Assembly (NCBI GenBank): GCA_949298065.1
Contig: CASFUZ010000006.1
Coordinates: forward strand, 1-61,081
DNA length: 61,081 nt
Direction of reading: 5' to 3'
From: an uncultured Pseudomonadota bacterium
Lineage (GTDB): Bacteria > Pseudomonadota > Alphaproteobacteria > RF32 > CAG-239
Of this stretch, positions 26,099-35,647 are shown one piece after another; within the stretch, counting starts at the first letter, position 1; every line of letters begins with the position of its first letter. The translations under genes were made by a program, and so were the position numbers. The notes beneath the pieces are model-generated. The model saw only the letters and a list, made by a program, of their open reading frames with translations. It searched no databases and was not told where the DNA came from.

Positions 26099-26785
26099 AT
26101 GCGTAAAGTTATTTCTTTCATATTGCTTCTGCTCACCTTTTGGGGGACATGGTACTTATACAACAAACAAGCTCAGCCCAAAGAGGGCGGCATAGTTAAT
26201 ATAGGCATAACGCTTCCTCTTAGCGGTCCGAATGCCGAAGTCGGATTGGCCGCGCAAGATGCCTTAAACATCGCCCTTAAAGAATGGACGAGCAGAAAAA
26301 ACAATTACCAATATCGCTTGTTTTACCTAGACGATTCCGGCGATGCCGAAAAAGCAGAAAAAAACATATTAAACCTTATTGAAAAACAAGATGCATCAGC
26401 CATCATAACCTTATGGTCTCCGGCTGCACAAAAAGCGATTCCCTTGGCTGACAAATTTCGCCGTCTCCACTTCACCTGCGCTTTTGGCAATAATCTAAGT
26501 GATGGCAGATATAATTTTAACCATTATCTTTCATACCACACAGACAAATTCACCGATAATTTTTTAAGCACCACGGGCAAGCTCCCCGCTTCCTGTAGTT
26601 CAAACTTGTATGATGCCCTAAACTTGCTGATTTTCATTTATGAAAACACATCTCCGGCTTGGGGCGATTCTCTACCCTCTGCGGAACGCATTTCGCGCAA
26701 TCTGCACAAAATAAGCAATCATACCACCGCCTCCGGACAAATTCAGATTTCTCCCAAAGGCGAAGTTCTGCAAGCGGAAGAATAG
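26099..26785 (+). CDS. Shortened periplasmic amino-acid-binding-like protein
   Basis: The 228-residue protein has an N-terminal hydrophobic anchor (about 4-22) and then VNIGITLPLSGPNAEVGLAA, the opening of LivJ/LivK-type binding proteins. After the first lobe (to about residue 142) the text jumps to YDALNLLIFIYENT, which in full-length relatives lies near the C-terminus. About 110-150 residues, the second lobe, are missing, against a usual 350-400. It starts directly on the perM stop (TAAATG). There is no Liv permease or ATPase gene nearby. It may be a relic or a repurposed single-lobe protein. Confidence 0.65.
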   Translation: MRKVISFILLLLTFWGTWYLYNKQAQPKEGGIVNIGITLPLSGPNAEVGLAAQDALNIALKEWTSRKNNYQYRLFYLDDSGDAEKAEKNILNLIEKQDASAIITLWSPAAQKAIPLADKFRRLHFTCAFGNNLSDGRYNFNHYLSYHTDKFTDNFLSTTGKLPASCSSNLYDALNLLIFIYENTSPAWGDSLPSAERISRNLHKISNHTTASGQIQISPKGEVLQAEE

Positions 26786-26787
26786 TT

Positions 26788-27312
26788 ATGAAAAAAATCC
26801 TGCTGCTTTTATTTCTGCTCAGCACCCCAAAAATAAGCCCTGCCGTAGAAGTCGGGGATATTTATTACAGCAACAAAACCTTTAATTCTGAACTCTTAGA
26901 CGGCTTAGTTCCTGTTGGTATTGTCTGGCAAGTTAATGATAGCAAGGACGGAGGGCTAATCATGTCCTTGGAGCAACCCGGCTCTAAGAATTGGGAAAAA
27001 GCTAAGACCTACTGCCGTGTTTATCAAACCAGAGGCACCAAATCCGGTGATTGGTTTTTGCCTGATTTCTTACAACTGTTTCCCATCAACAAACTACAAC
27101 AACAAAGGGTTGGCGCACATACTTTTTTGCATCTGAATCAAAAACTGGAAAAAATAAAATCCGCCCGTCCCTTAAAAGAAGATACCTACCTCACCTCTTC
27201 AGACTATGCCGAAGACAAAGCTTCTGCACTTGGCGTACATCTGGCTTCAGGCGATATTGTCAAAGTAAAAAAGAAAAGCCGCAACAGCTTCCGTTGCATG
27301 ATGGCTTTTTAA
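26788..27312 (+). CDS. Exported DUF1566-like protein
   Basis: The 174-residue product has a signal peptide (KKILLLLFLLSTPKISPA) and then VGDIYYSNKTFNSE, PVGIVWQVNDSKDGGLIMSL, a middle DWFLPDFLQLFPINK and a C-terminal TSSDYAE segment. This resembles DUF1566/Lcl-type domains (GxxYY, PIGIV, DWxLPS), found in secreted proteins of unknown role. The start at 26788 has GGAAG upstream and gives the signal peptide; the frame is open further upstream without one. It begins two bases after the previous stop. Confidence 0.65.
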   Translation: MKKILLLLFLLSTPKISPAVEVGDIYYSNKTFNSELLDGLVPVGIVWQVNDSKDGGLIMSLEQPGSKNWEKAKTYCRVYQTRGTKSGDWFLPDFLQLFPINKLQQQRVGAHTFLHLNQKLEKIKSARPLKEDTYLTSSDYAEDKASALGVHLASGDIVKVKKKSRNSFRCMMAF

Positions 27313-27361
27313 GTTCAAAATTATATAAGTTTCCTCATTTTTTTAAGGAATATTTTAGATA

Positions 27362-27397
27362 TTAAATTTATGATATCCTCCATCATCATAAATTTAA
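27362..27397 (+). promoter_or_regulatory. Perfect 13-bp inverted repeat at the head of the mraY-ftsZ cluster
   Basis: TTAAATTTATGAT (27362-27374) and ATCATAAATTTAA (27385-27397) are exact reverse complements around ATCCTCCATC. The 3' arm runs into the mraY ribosome site (AAGGA, 27396-27400). It could be an operator for a dimeric regulator or an RNA hairpin. The loop holds TCCTCC, complementary to a strong ribosome site. Confidence 0.6.
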
Positions 27398-27407
27398 GGA
27401 ACGAACA

Positions 27408-28466
27408 ATGTTGCTGTACTTATCAGACTTTTTCAACTCCGTCCCGTTCAGGGGCTTTTTAGCCTTTTTTCTGGCTTTGATTTTGGCCTTATCTTTCGGT
27501 GGCAAACTCATCAACTTTTTGCACCATCACCAAGCCAAAGGTCAACCCATCAGAGAAGACGGCCCGCAAAGCCACCTTTTAACCAAAAAGGGCACGCCCA
27601 CAATGGGTGGTCTGCTCATTTTGGGCTCAGCCATTATCAGTATGCTGATTTGCGCAGACCTGCACAACTCTTTTGTCTGGATAAGTATTTTGGTTTTGTT
27701 GGTATATGGCTTAACCGGCTTTGTTGACGATTATGTCAAAGTCACCAAACAAACAGCCAATGCCATGACCGCCAAAATGAAATTATTTTTGCAGTTTACC
27801 ACAGCTTTGATAGCTGTTTGGGTCATATCTCAAGCCACCCCGGAAAACAGCCGCTTTGAGCTGACTTTTCCATGGTTTAAGAACTTTGCCTTAAACTTAA
27901 GCTGGTTTTACATTCCCTTTGCTATGGTTGTCATTGCCGGAGCCTCTAATGCCGTTAATTTAAGTGATGGCTTAGACGGTTTAGCATCAGGCTTACTCGT
28001 TGTATCTTTTATGGTCTTTGCCATTGTGGCTTATCTCTGCGGCACGGAATTCGCCCCGTTGTTTAACATAATGCCGATTCCTCACACCGCCGAAATCACC
28101 ATTGTCTGCGCTGCAGTTATCGGCGGCTGTGTCGGCTTTTTGTGGTTTAATGCTCCTCCGGCCAAAGTCTTTATGGGCGACACCGGCTCTTTGGCTTTGG
28201 GTGCTTTGCTTGGCACAATCTCGGTCATGACCAAACACGAAATTTTATTAGCTGTTGTCGGCGGCGTTTTTGTTATAGAAGCTTTGTCTGTTATGATTCA
28301 GGTTGCCTACTTCAAAAAAACCGGAGGCAAACGTTTTTTCAAAATGGCACCAATTCACCACCATTTTGAGCAGCTTGGCTGGAAAGAAACCACAGTTGTT
28401 ATCCGTTTTTGGATTATTGCTTTCATCTTAGGTCTCTTGGGCTTAACCACATTTGTAGAACTATAG
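27408..28466 (+). CDS. mraY: Phospho-N-acetylmuramoyl-pentapeptide transferase MraY
   Basis: Moves phospho-MurNAc-pentapeptide onto undecaprenyl phosphate to make lipid I in the inner membrane. The 352-residue protein has about ten helices and the catalytic signatures KKGTPTMGGLLI, GFVDDYVKV, NAVNLSDGLDGLASG and FMGDTGSLALG, with APIHHHFEQLGW near the end. AAGGAACGA precedes the ATG. It is first of the division/wall cluster; murE and murF, its usual upstream partners, are absent. Confidence 0.96.
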   Translation: MLLYLSDFFNSVPFRGFLAFFLALILALSFGGKLINFLHHHQAKGQPIREDGPQSHLLTKKGTPTMGGLLILGSAIISMLICADLHNSFVWISILVLLVYGLTGFVDDYVKVTKQTANAMTAKMKLFLQFTTALIAVWVISQATPENSRFELTFPWFKNFALNLSWFYIPFAMVVIAGASNAVNLSDGLDGLASGLLVVSFMVFAIVAYLCGTEFAPLFNIMPIPHTAEITIVCAAVIGGCVGFLWFNAPPAKVFMGDTGSLALGALLGTISVMTKHEILLAVVGGVFVIEALSVMIQVAYFKKTGGKRFFKMAPIHHHFEQLGWKETTVVIRFWIIAFILGLLGLTTFVEL

Positions 28467-28476
28467 GGAGAGAACT

Positions 28477-29610
28477 GTGATATCCTTTTCAAGAAATAGC
28501 CGCAGTATTATTGCCAACTGGTGGTGGACGGTAGATAAAGTTTTGCTAACCCTAATAACCATCATAATCCTGATAGGCATTTTCTTGAACTTCTCTGCCA
28601 GCCCGGCCGTTGCCAACCGCATCGGTGTCGGAAGTTTTCACTTCATCAAACGCCAGATGCTGTTTTTGCCCATCGCCTATATGCTGATGCTTTTTCTCTC
28701 CATGCAAAACCTAAAGACCATCCGGCGTGTTGCTATTTTGGGCTATTCTGCCACCATTTTACTAATGATAGCGACCCTCTTCTGGGGAGAAGAAACCAAA
28801 GGTGCTTCAAGATGGATTCATATCTTTGGCTTTTCAATGCAACCCTCAGAGTTCATCAAGCCCTGCTTTGCAGTTGTTGCCGCGTGGTTGTTTGACGGCC
28901 AGCAAAAATACCGCGATTTTCCGGGCAACATATTATCTACTTGCTTATTTGCTTTCACTTTGGTTTTGCTTTTGGCACAGCCTGATGTCGGTATGTCTAT
29001 TGTTGTTTCGCTCATCTGGCTGTTTCAGTTCTTTTTGGCGGGGCTCTCTCTGTTATTGGTAACTGTTTTAGGCCTTGTCGGGGTCGGACTTCTGGTTATG
29101 GCATATTTCACTTTTGACCATGTTCATACCCGTGTCCAACAATTCTTAGATTCGGAAAATAACTTAAGCTACCAAGTCAAAAAATCTCTGGAGGCTTTTG
29201 AAAGCGGCAGCATCTTTGGCCGCGGTCCCGGAGAAGGTGTTGTAAAACTCAACATTCCGGACGCACACACAGACTTCATTTTTGCCGTTGCTGCTGAAGA
29301 ATTTGGCTTGCTTTTATGTCTGGTTATAGTAGGCTTATATGCAGCAATAGTCATTCGTGCGATGCTGATTTCTATGAAAGACAATAACCTGTTTATCATA
29401 CTCTCGGCATCAGCACTCGCGGCATCTTTCGGCTTGCAGGGAATTATCAATATGGCATCCACCTTGCACCTGATGCCGACCAAAGGCATGACCCTGCCGT
29501 TTATCTCATACGGTGGTTCATCCTTACTAGCCACGGCTTTGGGAATGGGCATGCTTTTAGCCATAACTCGGAAAAACGTTCATGCGGAGGATAAAGATGT
29601 CGGCGACTAA
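28477..29610 (+). CDS. ftsW: Septal peptidoglycan glycosyltransferase FtsW
   Basis: SEDS-family polymerase that builds septal wall with its partner PBP. The 377 residues form about ten helices with GASRWIHIFGFSMQPSEFIK, LLLAQPDVGMS and the late PFISYGGSSLLATALGMGML. The start is GTG at 28477 with AGGGAG upstream. murD normally lies between mraY and ftsW; only 10 bases separate them here. It overlaps murG by 14 bases. Confidence 0.94.
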   Translation: MISFSRNSRSIIANWWWTVDKVLLTLITIIILIGIFLNFSASPAVANRIGVGSFHFIKRQMLFLPIAYMLMLFLSMQNLKTIRRVAILGYSATILLMIATLFWGEETKGASRWIHIFGFSMQPSEFIKPCFAVVAAWLFDGQQKYRDFPGNILSTCLFAFTLVLLLAQPDVGMSIVVSLIWLFQFFLAGLSLLLVTVLGLVGVGLLVMAYFTFDHVHTRVQQFLDSENNLSYQVKKSLEAFESGSIFGRGPGEGVVKLNIPDAHTDFIFAVAAEEFGLLLCLVIVGLYAAIVIRAMLISMKDNNLFIILSASALAASFGLQGIINMASTLHLMPTKGMTLPFISYGGSSLLATALGMGMLLAITRKNVHAEDKDVGD

Positions 29611-30724
29611 AAAAAGAAAAAAATCTCAAAAACCGTTAATCATTCTGACCGCAGGCGGCACGGGCGGACATGTTTATCCGGCGGAAGCTTTGGCGGATGA
29701 ACTACTTAAACGCGGTTATCGTGTAGAACTCATCACGGATAAGAGAGGCAAAAACAACTATAAAGGCCGTCTGGGCGAAATTCCCAATCATGCGGTTTTA
29801 GCCGGAGCTATGGTCGGCAAGAGCAAGCTTTTCAAACTCAAAAGTTTGATTAAAACAGGTTTTGGTGTTTTGCAAGCCGGCTACCTTATTTTTAAGAAAA
29901 AGCCTGTTTGCGTCATCGGCTTTGGCGGCTATGCGTCTTTCCCGAGCTGTATGGCCGCCATTTTGCTCGGCACGAATCTGGTCATCCATGAGCAAAATTC
30001 GGTTATGAGCCGCACCAACAGATTCTTGAGTAAATATGCCGCACTGATTGCCCAAAGCTTCAAAAAAGTAAAATATACACCTAATGGCATCAAAACCATT
30101 TTAACCGGTATGCCCATCCGCAAAACCATTGCTGAAATCAGAGATATTCCCTATCCCGCACTGGGCAAAGACGATAAATTTCAAATTATGATTTTAGGTG
30201 GTTCTCAAGGCGCAAAAATTTTTAGCGACATTGTTCCAAGCGTCATCACAGAACTTACACCCGCCCGCCAGAAAAAAATACGCCTTTTCCAGCAATGTCG
30301 CGAAGACGATGTAGAAGCTGTCAAACAAGCATATCAAAATTGCGAAGCGGAAATCACCGTTTCGCACTTTTTCAACAATATGCCGGAGCTTTATGCCGGC
30401 ACACACTTAATCATCTCACGTGCGGGAGCTTCTTCTGTTTCCGAAATAGCAGCTGTCGGCATTCCCTCAATTTTGGTACCGCTCCCCATTGCCGCGGACG
30501 ACCATCAAACCATGAATGCTAAAGAGATAAATGATGCCAAAGCAGGCATTGTTCTAAAACAAAAGGACTTCACTCAAACCAAACTATCCGAACTGCTGAA
30601 AGACCTGATGTCCTCACCCAAAAAGCTGCAACAAATGTCCGAGAACGCAAAAAAAATTGGCATAACCGATGCGGCCGTTCGTTTTGCAGATGCCGTAGAA
30701 AAAGAAATTATTTCAAAGCACTGA
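29597..30724 (+). CDS. murG: UDP-GlcNAc:lipid I GlcNAc transferase MurG
   Basis: Adds GlcNAc to lipid I to give lipid II on the cytoplasmic face. The 375-residue GT28 enzyme has the N-terminal loop LTAGGTGGHVYPAEALADEL, VCVIGFGGYASFPS, HEQNSVMSRTNR, MILGGSQGAKIFSD and HLIISRAGASSVSEIAAVG. The ATG at 29597 has GCGGAGG upstream; an ATG 15 bases earlier overlaps that site. The N-terminal ten residues are Lys/Arg-rich. murB follows after 10 bases; murC is missing from its normal place. Confidence 0.95.
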   Translation: MSATKKRKKSQKPLIILTAGGTGGHVYPAEALADELLKRGYRVELITDKRGKNNYKGRLGEIPNHAVLAGAMVGKSKLFKLKSLIKTGFGVLQAGYLIFKKKPVCVIGFGGYASFPSCMAAILLGTNLVIHEQNSVMSRTNRFLSKYAALIAQSFKKVKYTPNGIKTILTGMPIRKTIAEIRDIPYPALGKDDKFQIMILGGSQGAKIFSDIVPSVITELTPARQKKIRLFQQCREDDVEAVKQAYQNCEAEITVSHFFNNMPELYAGTHLIISRAGASSVSEIAAVGIPSILVPLPIAADDHQTMNAKEINDAKAGIVLKQKDFTQTKLSELLKDLMSSPKKLQQMSENAKKIGITDAAVRFADAVEKEIISKH

Positions 30725-30734
30725 GGAGGACACC

Positions 30735-31658
30735 ATGTTTGGCCTGAATTTATTTAAATCAAACATAGCAGACCTCCTCCCCGCCGTTCGGGGAAAATAT
30801 GCCTATGATGTCAGCTTGGCCAAATACACATGGTTTGGCGTCGGTGGTCCGGCAGAAGTCTTGTTTAGCCCGAAAGACACGGAAGATTTAAGCCATTTTC
30901 TAAAAAACAAACCGCATAATCTCCCCACTTGCATCATCGGTGGCGGCTCTAATCTTTTAATCCGAGACGGCGGCATTCCGGGAGTTGTCATCAAGTTGGA
31001 TTCTCCGGCCTTTCGCAAAATAACTTTGGACCAAGATACCATCACTTGCGGTGCAGGTGTAAAAAATGCCGAACTCAAAAAAGTTATGCTGGACAACCAA
31101 ATCGGAGGTCTTGAGTTCTTATGCTCCATTCCGGGAGTTATCGGCGGCTCTGTCAAAACCAATGCCGGCTGCTTTGGGTCTTCGGTCAAAGATGTCATTA
31201 AAGAAGCCCAAATCATCAACGGCTTAGGCGACATAAAAACCGTTCCCGTAGACGACCTAATGCTATCATACCGTAGCAGTTTCTTCCCGGATGATTGGAT
31301 AATTTTGAGCATAACTTTCCGCACCACAAAAGACAGTGCCGAAAACATTAAGAAGAAATTAGAAGAACAAAAAGCTTACAGGATGAAGAACCAGCCCTAC
31401 AACCAAAAGACGGCCGGTTCAACCTTCAAAAACCCCGAAGGCTTAAAAGCTTGGGAGCTCATAAAAAGATCCGGCTGTGCAGACCTACAAATCGGTGGAG
31501 CCAAAGTTTCAGAAAAGCATTGCAATTTTTTGATAAATACAGGCAAAGCCACTGCCGCCGACATTGAAACCTTAGGCGAAACCATCATCAAAAAAGTTCG
31601 CGAAAAAACTTCCGTAACCCTGGAGTGGGAAGTCAAGCGTATGGGAATAAACAAATAA
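30735..31658 (+). CDS. murB: UDP-N-acetylenolpyruvoylglucosamine reductase MurB
   Basis: FAD enzyme that reduces enolpyruvyl-UDP-GlcNAc to UDP-MurNAc. The 307 residues hold the FAD motif IIGGGSNLLIRDGGIPGVVI, GLEFLCSIPGVIGGSVKTNA, LSYRSSFFPDD and KTAGSTFKNPEG with the catalytic Ser. GAGGAGG precedes the start. ftsQ starts two bases after its stop. ddl, which often stands between murB and ftsQ, is absent. Confidence 0.95.
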   Translation: MFGLNLFKSNIADLLPAVRGKYAYDVSLAKYTWFGVGGPAEVLFSPKDTEDLSHFLKNKPHNLPTCIIGGGSNLLIRDGGIPGVVIKLDSPAFRKITLDQDTITCGAGVKNAELKKVMLDNQIGGLEFLCSIPGVIGGSVKTNAGCFGSSVKDVIKEAQIINGLGDIKTVPVDDLMLSYRSSFFPDDWIILSITFRTTKDSAENIKKKLEEQKAYRMKNQPYNQKTAGSTFKNPEGLKAWELIKRSGCADLQIGGAKVSEKHCNFLINTGKATAADIETLGETIIKKVREKTSVTLEWEVKRMGINK

Positions 31659-31660
31659 CG

Positions 31661-32551
31661 ATGACCGAAACCGCCGAAAATACAGAAACACTAAACAAAC
31701 CGATTCTTCCGCCTGACAACAAAGTATCGTTACCTTGCGAATGGCCGACCAGAATGTTGGGCAACTTAATCATAATCGGTATAATATTTACTTTTGCCTT
31801 TATTACGGTAACCATCCGCACCAATCTTGTCGGCAGACAAATAGATTATCTGACCGAAGAATTTTACAATCAAACAACAAAACTCGGCTTCACCTTAGAT
31901 GATGTTTTGGTAGAAGGGCGCAAAAAAACTTCCCAACAGGCTTTGTTAGAAGTCCTGAATTTAAAGCGTGGCGACAATATCCTCACCCTGGATTTAAATG
32001 ACCTCAAGACCAGAATAGAGGCTCTGCCCTGGGTCAGAGAAGCCGAAATCCGCCGCAGCTATTTTCCAAACATTTTGCATATTAGCTTAAAGGAGCGCAA
32101 AGTTGCTTCTATATGGCAAATTTCAGAGAAATTTCATCCCATAGATACGGAAGGCAATGTCATTGATGCACCCTTTAAGCCCACAAGACCAATACTACTC
32201 ATTGTCGGAGAAGAAGCGCCGCAACATATCAATGAGCTTTTAGACATCATCAAAAAAGACAATGAGATTTGGCCTCGTGTTAAGGTTGCCAATTATATCT
32301 CCAAGCGCCGCTGGAATCTGATATTAGACGACATTGAAAACGGCATCACCATCAAGCTTCCCGAAGACAACATAGAACAAGCTTGGAAAAAGTTGGTAAA
32401 ATTAGACCAGACCCAAGGTCTTCTTAAACGTAAATTAACCTTCATTGATTTAAGATTGAAAAATAAAGTCATTGTCAAACTCGGCAAAATGACGGAAGAA
32501 GAGCGCCAAAAGCTCAAAGAAAGCAAAAAAACAAAAACCAGAGGAGCATAA
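31661..32551 (+). CDS. ftsQ: Cell division protein FtsQ
   Basis: Bitopic division protein that links early and late divisome parts. The 296-residue protein has a short cytoplasmic tail, one membrane helix (about 28-50, NLIIIGIIFTFAFITVTI), a POTRA domain (about 68-140; VLVEGRKKTSQQALLEVLNL and EAEIRRSYFPNILHISLKER) and a C-terminal beta domain. It ends in a Lys-rich tail. The start at 31661 directly follows the murB stop and lacks a strong ribosome site, so it is probably translated by coupling. Order ftsQ-ftsA-ftsZ is standard. Confidence 0.9.
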   Translation: MTETAENTETLNKPILPPDNKVSLPCEWPTRMLGNLIIIGIIFTFAFITVTIRTNLVGRQIDYLTEEFYNQTTKLGFTLDDVLVEGRKKTSQQALLEVLNLKRGDNILTLDLNDLKTRIEALPWVREAEIRRSYFPNILHISLKERKVASIWQISEKFHPIDTEGNVIDAPFKPTRPILLIVGEEAPQHINELLDIIKKDNEIWPRVKVANYISKRRWNLILDDIENGITIKLPEDNIEQAWKKLVKLDQTQGLLKRKLTFIDLRLKNKVIVKLGKMTEEERQKLKESKKTKTRGA

Positions 32552-32552
32552 G

Positions 32553-33806
32553 TTGACACATTCGTTCAATCGGCTGACCACCATCGCCGCCTTAGATATA
32601 GGTTCATCTAAGGTTTGTTGCGTTATTGCCAAAATCAGCCGTGACAGACGTATCAATGTTGTTGGCTATGGCTACAACGCCTCCAAAGGTATCAAAAACG
32701 GCATTGTAACCGACATCAACCAAGCCACGCTTTCCGTTTGCAATGCGGTTGAAGCGGCCGAACAAATGGCCAACGAACGTATTGACCGCATTATTGTCAA
32801 CATCTCGGGAGATAAGATAAAAAGCATTATTAAAGATGCAACCATTGCCATCAACAAAAACCGTCCGGTAAATGAAACAGACATAACCAAAGTTATTGAA
32901 AAAGGCATCAATAAGATTAATGTCGGAGAACATGAACTCATCCACTGCCTTCCGGCAAGTTACCGTCTGGATATGGGCGATGAAATTAAAGACCCGCGCA
33001 ACATTTTTGGTGAAAGTCTTTCAGTAGACATTTTGTTAGGATTAGTTCCCGAGGTTCAGTACCGCAATCTTTCCACCGTTATAGAGAATGCGCATCTTGA
33101 AACGGCTGAAAGAGCTTTTTCGCCCTACGCTTCTGCTTTAGCCTGCTTGGTTGAAGACGAAAAAGAAATCGGCGCCACGGTTATTGATATCGGCGGCGGC
33201 ACCACAAGCATCGCCAGCTTCAAACACGGCCACCCGATTTACTTTTCATCTATTGCTGTCGGCGGTAATAATGTAACCAATGATATTGCTTGGGGCTTAA
33301 CCACCTCCTTTACCCATGCCGAAAGATTAAAAACTTTGCATGGTTGTGCTTTTCTAACACAAGCAGACAAAGAAGAAACCATAAATGTTTATCCCGTAGG
33401 CGAAGAAGACGACAGCTCCATCAAGCAAGTTCCCAAATCAGAGCTTATCAGCATCATCACCCCGAGGGTTGAAGAAATCTTTGAATTAGTCAACCAAAAG
33501 CTCAGCGAACATGGTCTGAGAGACATATCCAGCCATCGTGTCGTATTAACCGGTGGCGGCAGCCAATTATCAGGCATCCGGGAAGTCGCATCTATGGTTT
33601 TGGACAAACAAGTCCGCTTAGGCCGCCCCAAAAACATCCCCAACTTGCCGGATATCTTGTATAACCCCGCATTTTCCACCGTTGTAGGTCTTCTTTCTTT
33701 TGCGCTCAATTATACCGAGAAGAAACCCACCAAAACGATTCAAAAACAAAGCAACAGCAACTCTGCTTTCAACCGTATTTTTGGTTGGTTGAAACAAAAT
33801 TTCTAA
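32553..33806 (+). CDS. ftsA: Cell division protein FtsA
   Basis: Actin-like ATPase that anchors FtsZ to the membrane. The 417-residue protein has the phosphate loop AALDIGSSKVCCVIAKI, the family IIVNISGDKIKS, the second phosphate motif IDIGGGTTSIASFKHG, the adenosine motif VVLTGGGSQLSGIRE, and an amphipathic membrane-binding end (FNRIFGWLKQNF). It starts with TTG at 32553, directly after the ftsQ stop, with GAGGAG upstream; no nearer ATG fits. Confidence 0.94.
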   Translation: MTHSFNRLTTIAALDIGSSKVCCVIAKISRDRRINVVGYGYNASKGIKNGIVTDINQATLSVCNAVEAAEQMANERIDRIIVNISGDKIKSIIKDATIAINKNRPVNETDITKVIEKGINKINVGEHELIHCLPASYRLDMGDEIKDPRNIFGESLSVDILLGLVPEVQYRNLSTVIENAHLETAERAFSPYASALACLVEDEKEIGATVIDIGGGTTSIASFKHGHPIYFSSIAVGGNNVTNDIAWGLTTSFTHAERLKTLHGCAFLTQADKEETINVYPVGEEDDSSIKQVPKSELISIITPRVEEIFELVNQKLSEHGLRDISSHRVVLTGGGSQLSGIREVASMVLDKQVRLGRPKNIPNLPDILYNPAFSTVVGLLSFALNYTEKKPTKTIQKQSNSNSAFNRIFGWLKQNF

Positions 33807-33901
33807 AAAATATTTCTTTTTATTTTTTTAGTAACTAAAACTTAATCACTTTTTCTTATTCTGAAAACAAAGTTAAGTAAAATTTTGGAGTAAGAAATAC
33901 A

Positions 33902-35584
33902 ATGTCAATCAAATTAGCCGTACCGGAAAAAACTGTAATGCACTTAAAACCACGGATTTCCGTCATAGGTGTCGGTGGTGGCGGCGGCAATGCCGTAAAC
34001 AATATGATAGCGCAGAATCTGGAAGGCGTTGACTTCATTGTTGCCAACACAGATGCTCAGGCTCTGGCACACTCTTCCGCCAGCCGCAAGATTCAATTAG
34101 GTTTGGAAACGACCCAAGGTTTAGGAGCCGGCGCCAGACCCGAAATTGGCAAACTCGCTGCCGAAGAAGCCAAAGACGAAATTGAAAAAGAGCTTGAGGG
34201 AGCCAATATGGTCTTCATCACGGCCGGCATGGGCGGCGGTACCGGCTCAGGTGCTGCTCCGGTTGTTGCCAAGTTGGCAAAATCCAAAGGAATTTTAACC
34301 GTTGGCGTTGTAACCAAACCTTTCCAGTTTGAAGGTCGCAAACGCCTAGAAACTGCCGAAGCCGCAGTTGAAGAGTTTACCAAGCAGGTAGACAGTATTA
34401 TCATCATCCCGAATCAGAACCTTTTCCGTATTGCTGACAAAAACACCACTTTGGCAGATGCATTTGTAATGGCTGATAATGTTTTGTACGCAGGTGTTCG
34501 TTCCATTACGGACTTGATGATGATGCCGGGCTTAATCAACCTAGACTTTGCCGACATCAAAAGCATTATGGAAGACAAAGGCAAAGCCATTATGGGCACG
34601 GGAGAAGCCGAAGGCGAAGATAGAGCCATCAAAGCTGCCGAACAAGCTCTGAGCAACCCGTTGTTGGACGATTGTTCAATGCATGGAGCCAAAGGCGTGC
34701 TCATCAACATCACCGGCGGTCAGGATATTACCCTTTTTGAAATTGACGAAGCCGCCAGCCGCATTAAAGAAGAAGTAGATGAAGATGCCAATATCATCTT
34801 TGGTTCCAGCTTTGATGAATCTTTGGCTGGCAAAATCCGTGTATCCATCGTTGCCACAGGCATTGGCGAAAATGTTGCTCGCCAAGTTCAAAACAAGCCC
34901 TTAATCAAACCAAGCTACATTGAGGAAAGCTATAGCACAGAGACCATCATCACCCCCAATGAAGAGCTTGATTCCAATTTAGAAAAATTCTCAGCCACCA
35001 AAACCGAAACAGTCGCTGAAGAACCGGCGGAAACTATCACCAAAGCCAAGATAATTTCCATTGAGCAAGAAGCTTCTGCGCCGGCAGAAGAGGCCCTTCA
35101 GACAGCAGCCACGGATGAAAAAATAGAGGACTTTGATTCTCTTGAAACTTCATCGGCTATGAATGAAATGCCTAAAGCATCTTCTCTGTTCAAAGCTATT
35201 ATTAACAAGAATGAAGATATTAATGCCGAAGCACAGCTTGAAAGCATTTTATCTTCTAACGAAAACAACTTTACGGCCAAAACTTCACTCCGCACGGTTG
35301 AAGAAGAGCCGGAATTATTCCCGAACCACAATCCCGCTCCGTTCTCCGTCCGCAAAACCGAAGAACCTGAGCAACTGATTGTAAACGAAGATGAAGAAGA
35401 ATATACCCCGACACTCATTGAAAGAGTAACCGGCTTCTCCATCGCCAAAAGAAACAGAAAGAAACTGAAAGAGCACGAGCAAAAACTCCAAGAACCCGTG
35501 TCTCCGTCTTTCTCTGACGACGAATATCGTGAAGAAGACAGGTTAAACTTAGAAATTCCGTCTTTCTTACGTCGCAGCAAATAA
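33902..35584 (+). CDS. ftsZ: Cell division protein FtsZ
   Basis: Tubulin-like GTPase that forms the Z-ring. The GTPase core (about 15-330) has [12 protein letters not shown], the tubulin signature [15 protein letters not shown] and [12 protein letters not shown] long acidic, low-complexity linker (about 340-545) leads to the conserved tail LEIPSFLRR, which binds FtsA. At 560 residues it is longer than the 380-residue gammaproteobacterial form but normal for alphaproteobacteria. GGAG precedes the ATG. It closes the cluster and is followed by a terminator. Confidence 0.96.
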   Translation: MSIKLAVPEKTVMHLKPRISVIGVGGGGGNAVNNMIAQNLEGVDFIVANTDAQALAHSSASRKIQLGLETTQGLGAGARPEIGKLAAEEAKDEIEKELEGANMVFITAGMGGGTGSGAAPVVAKLAKSKGILTVGVVTKPFQFEGRKRLETAEAAVEEFTKQVDSIIIIPNQNLFRIADKNTTLADAFVMADNVLYAGVRSITDLMMMPGLINLDFADIKSIMEDKGKAIMGTGEAEGEDRAIKAAEQALSNPLLDDCSMHGAKGVLINITGGQDITLFEIDEAASRIKEEVDEDANIIFGSSFDESLAGKIRVSIVATGIGENVARQVQNKPLIKPSYIEESYSTETIITPNEELDSNLEKFSATKTETVAEEPAETITKAKIISIEQEASAPAEEALQTAATDEKIEDFDSLETSSAMNEMPKASSLFKAIINKNEDINAEAQLESILSSNENNFTAKTSLRTVEEEPELFPNHNPAPFSVRKTEEPEQLIVNEDEEEYTPTLIERVTGFSIAKRNRKKLKEHEQKLQEPVSPSFSDDEYREEDRLNLEIPSFLRRSK

Positions 35585-35603
35585 TTATTAAGTTATAAAC
35601 CCT

Positions 35604-35633
35604 AAAAAAAGCCCCGAAATTTCGGGGCTTTTT
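35604..35633. terminator. Bidirectional terminator between ftsZ and the OmpA lipoprotein gene
   Basis: AAAAAAAGCCCCGAAA is mirrored by TTTCGGGGCTTTTT: a strong stem flanked by A- and T-runs for two convergent genes. Confidence 0.88.
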
Positions 35634-35647
35634 AATTTATAGGAAGA

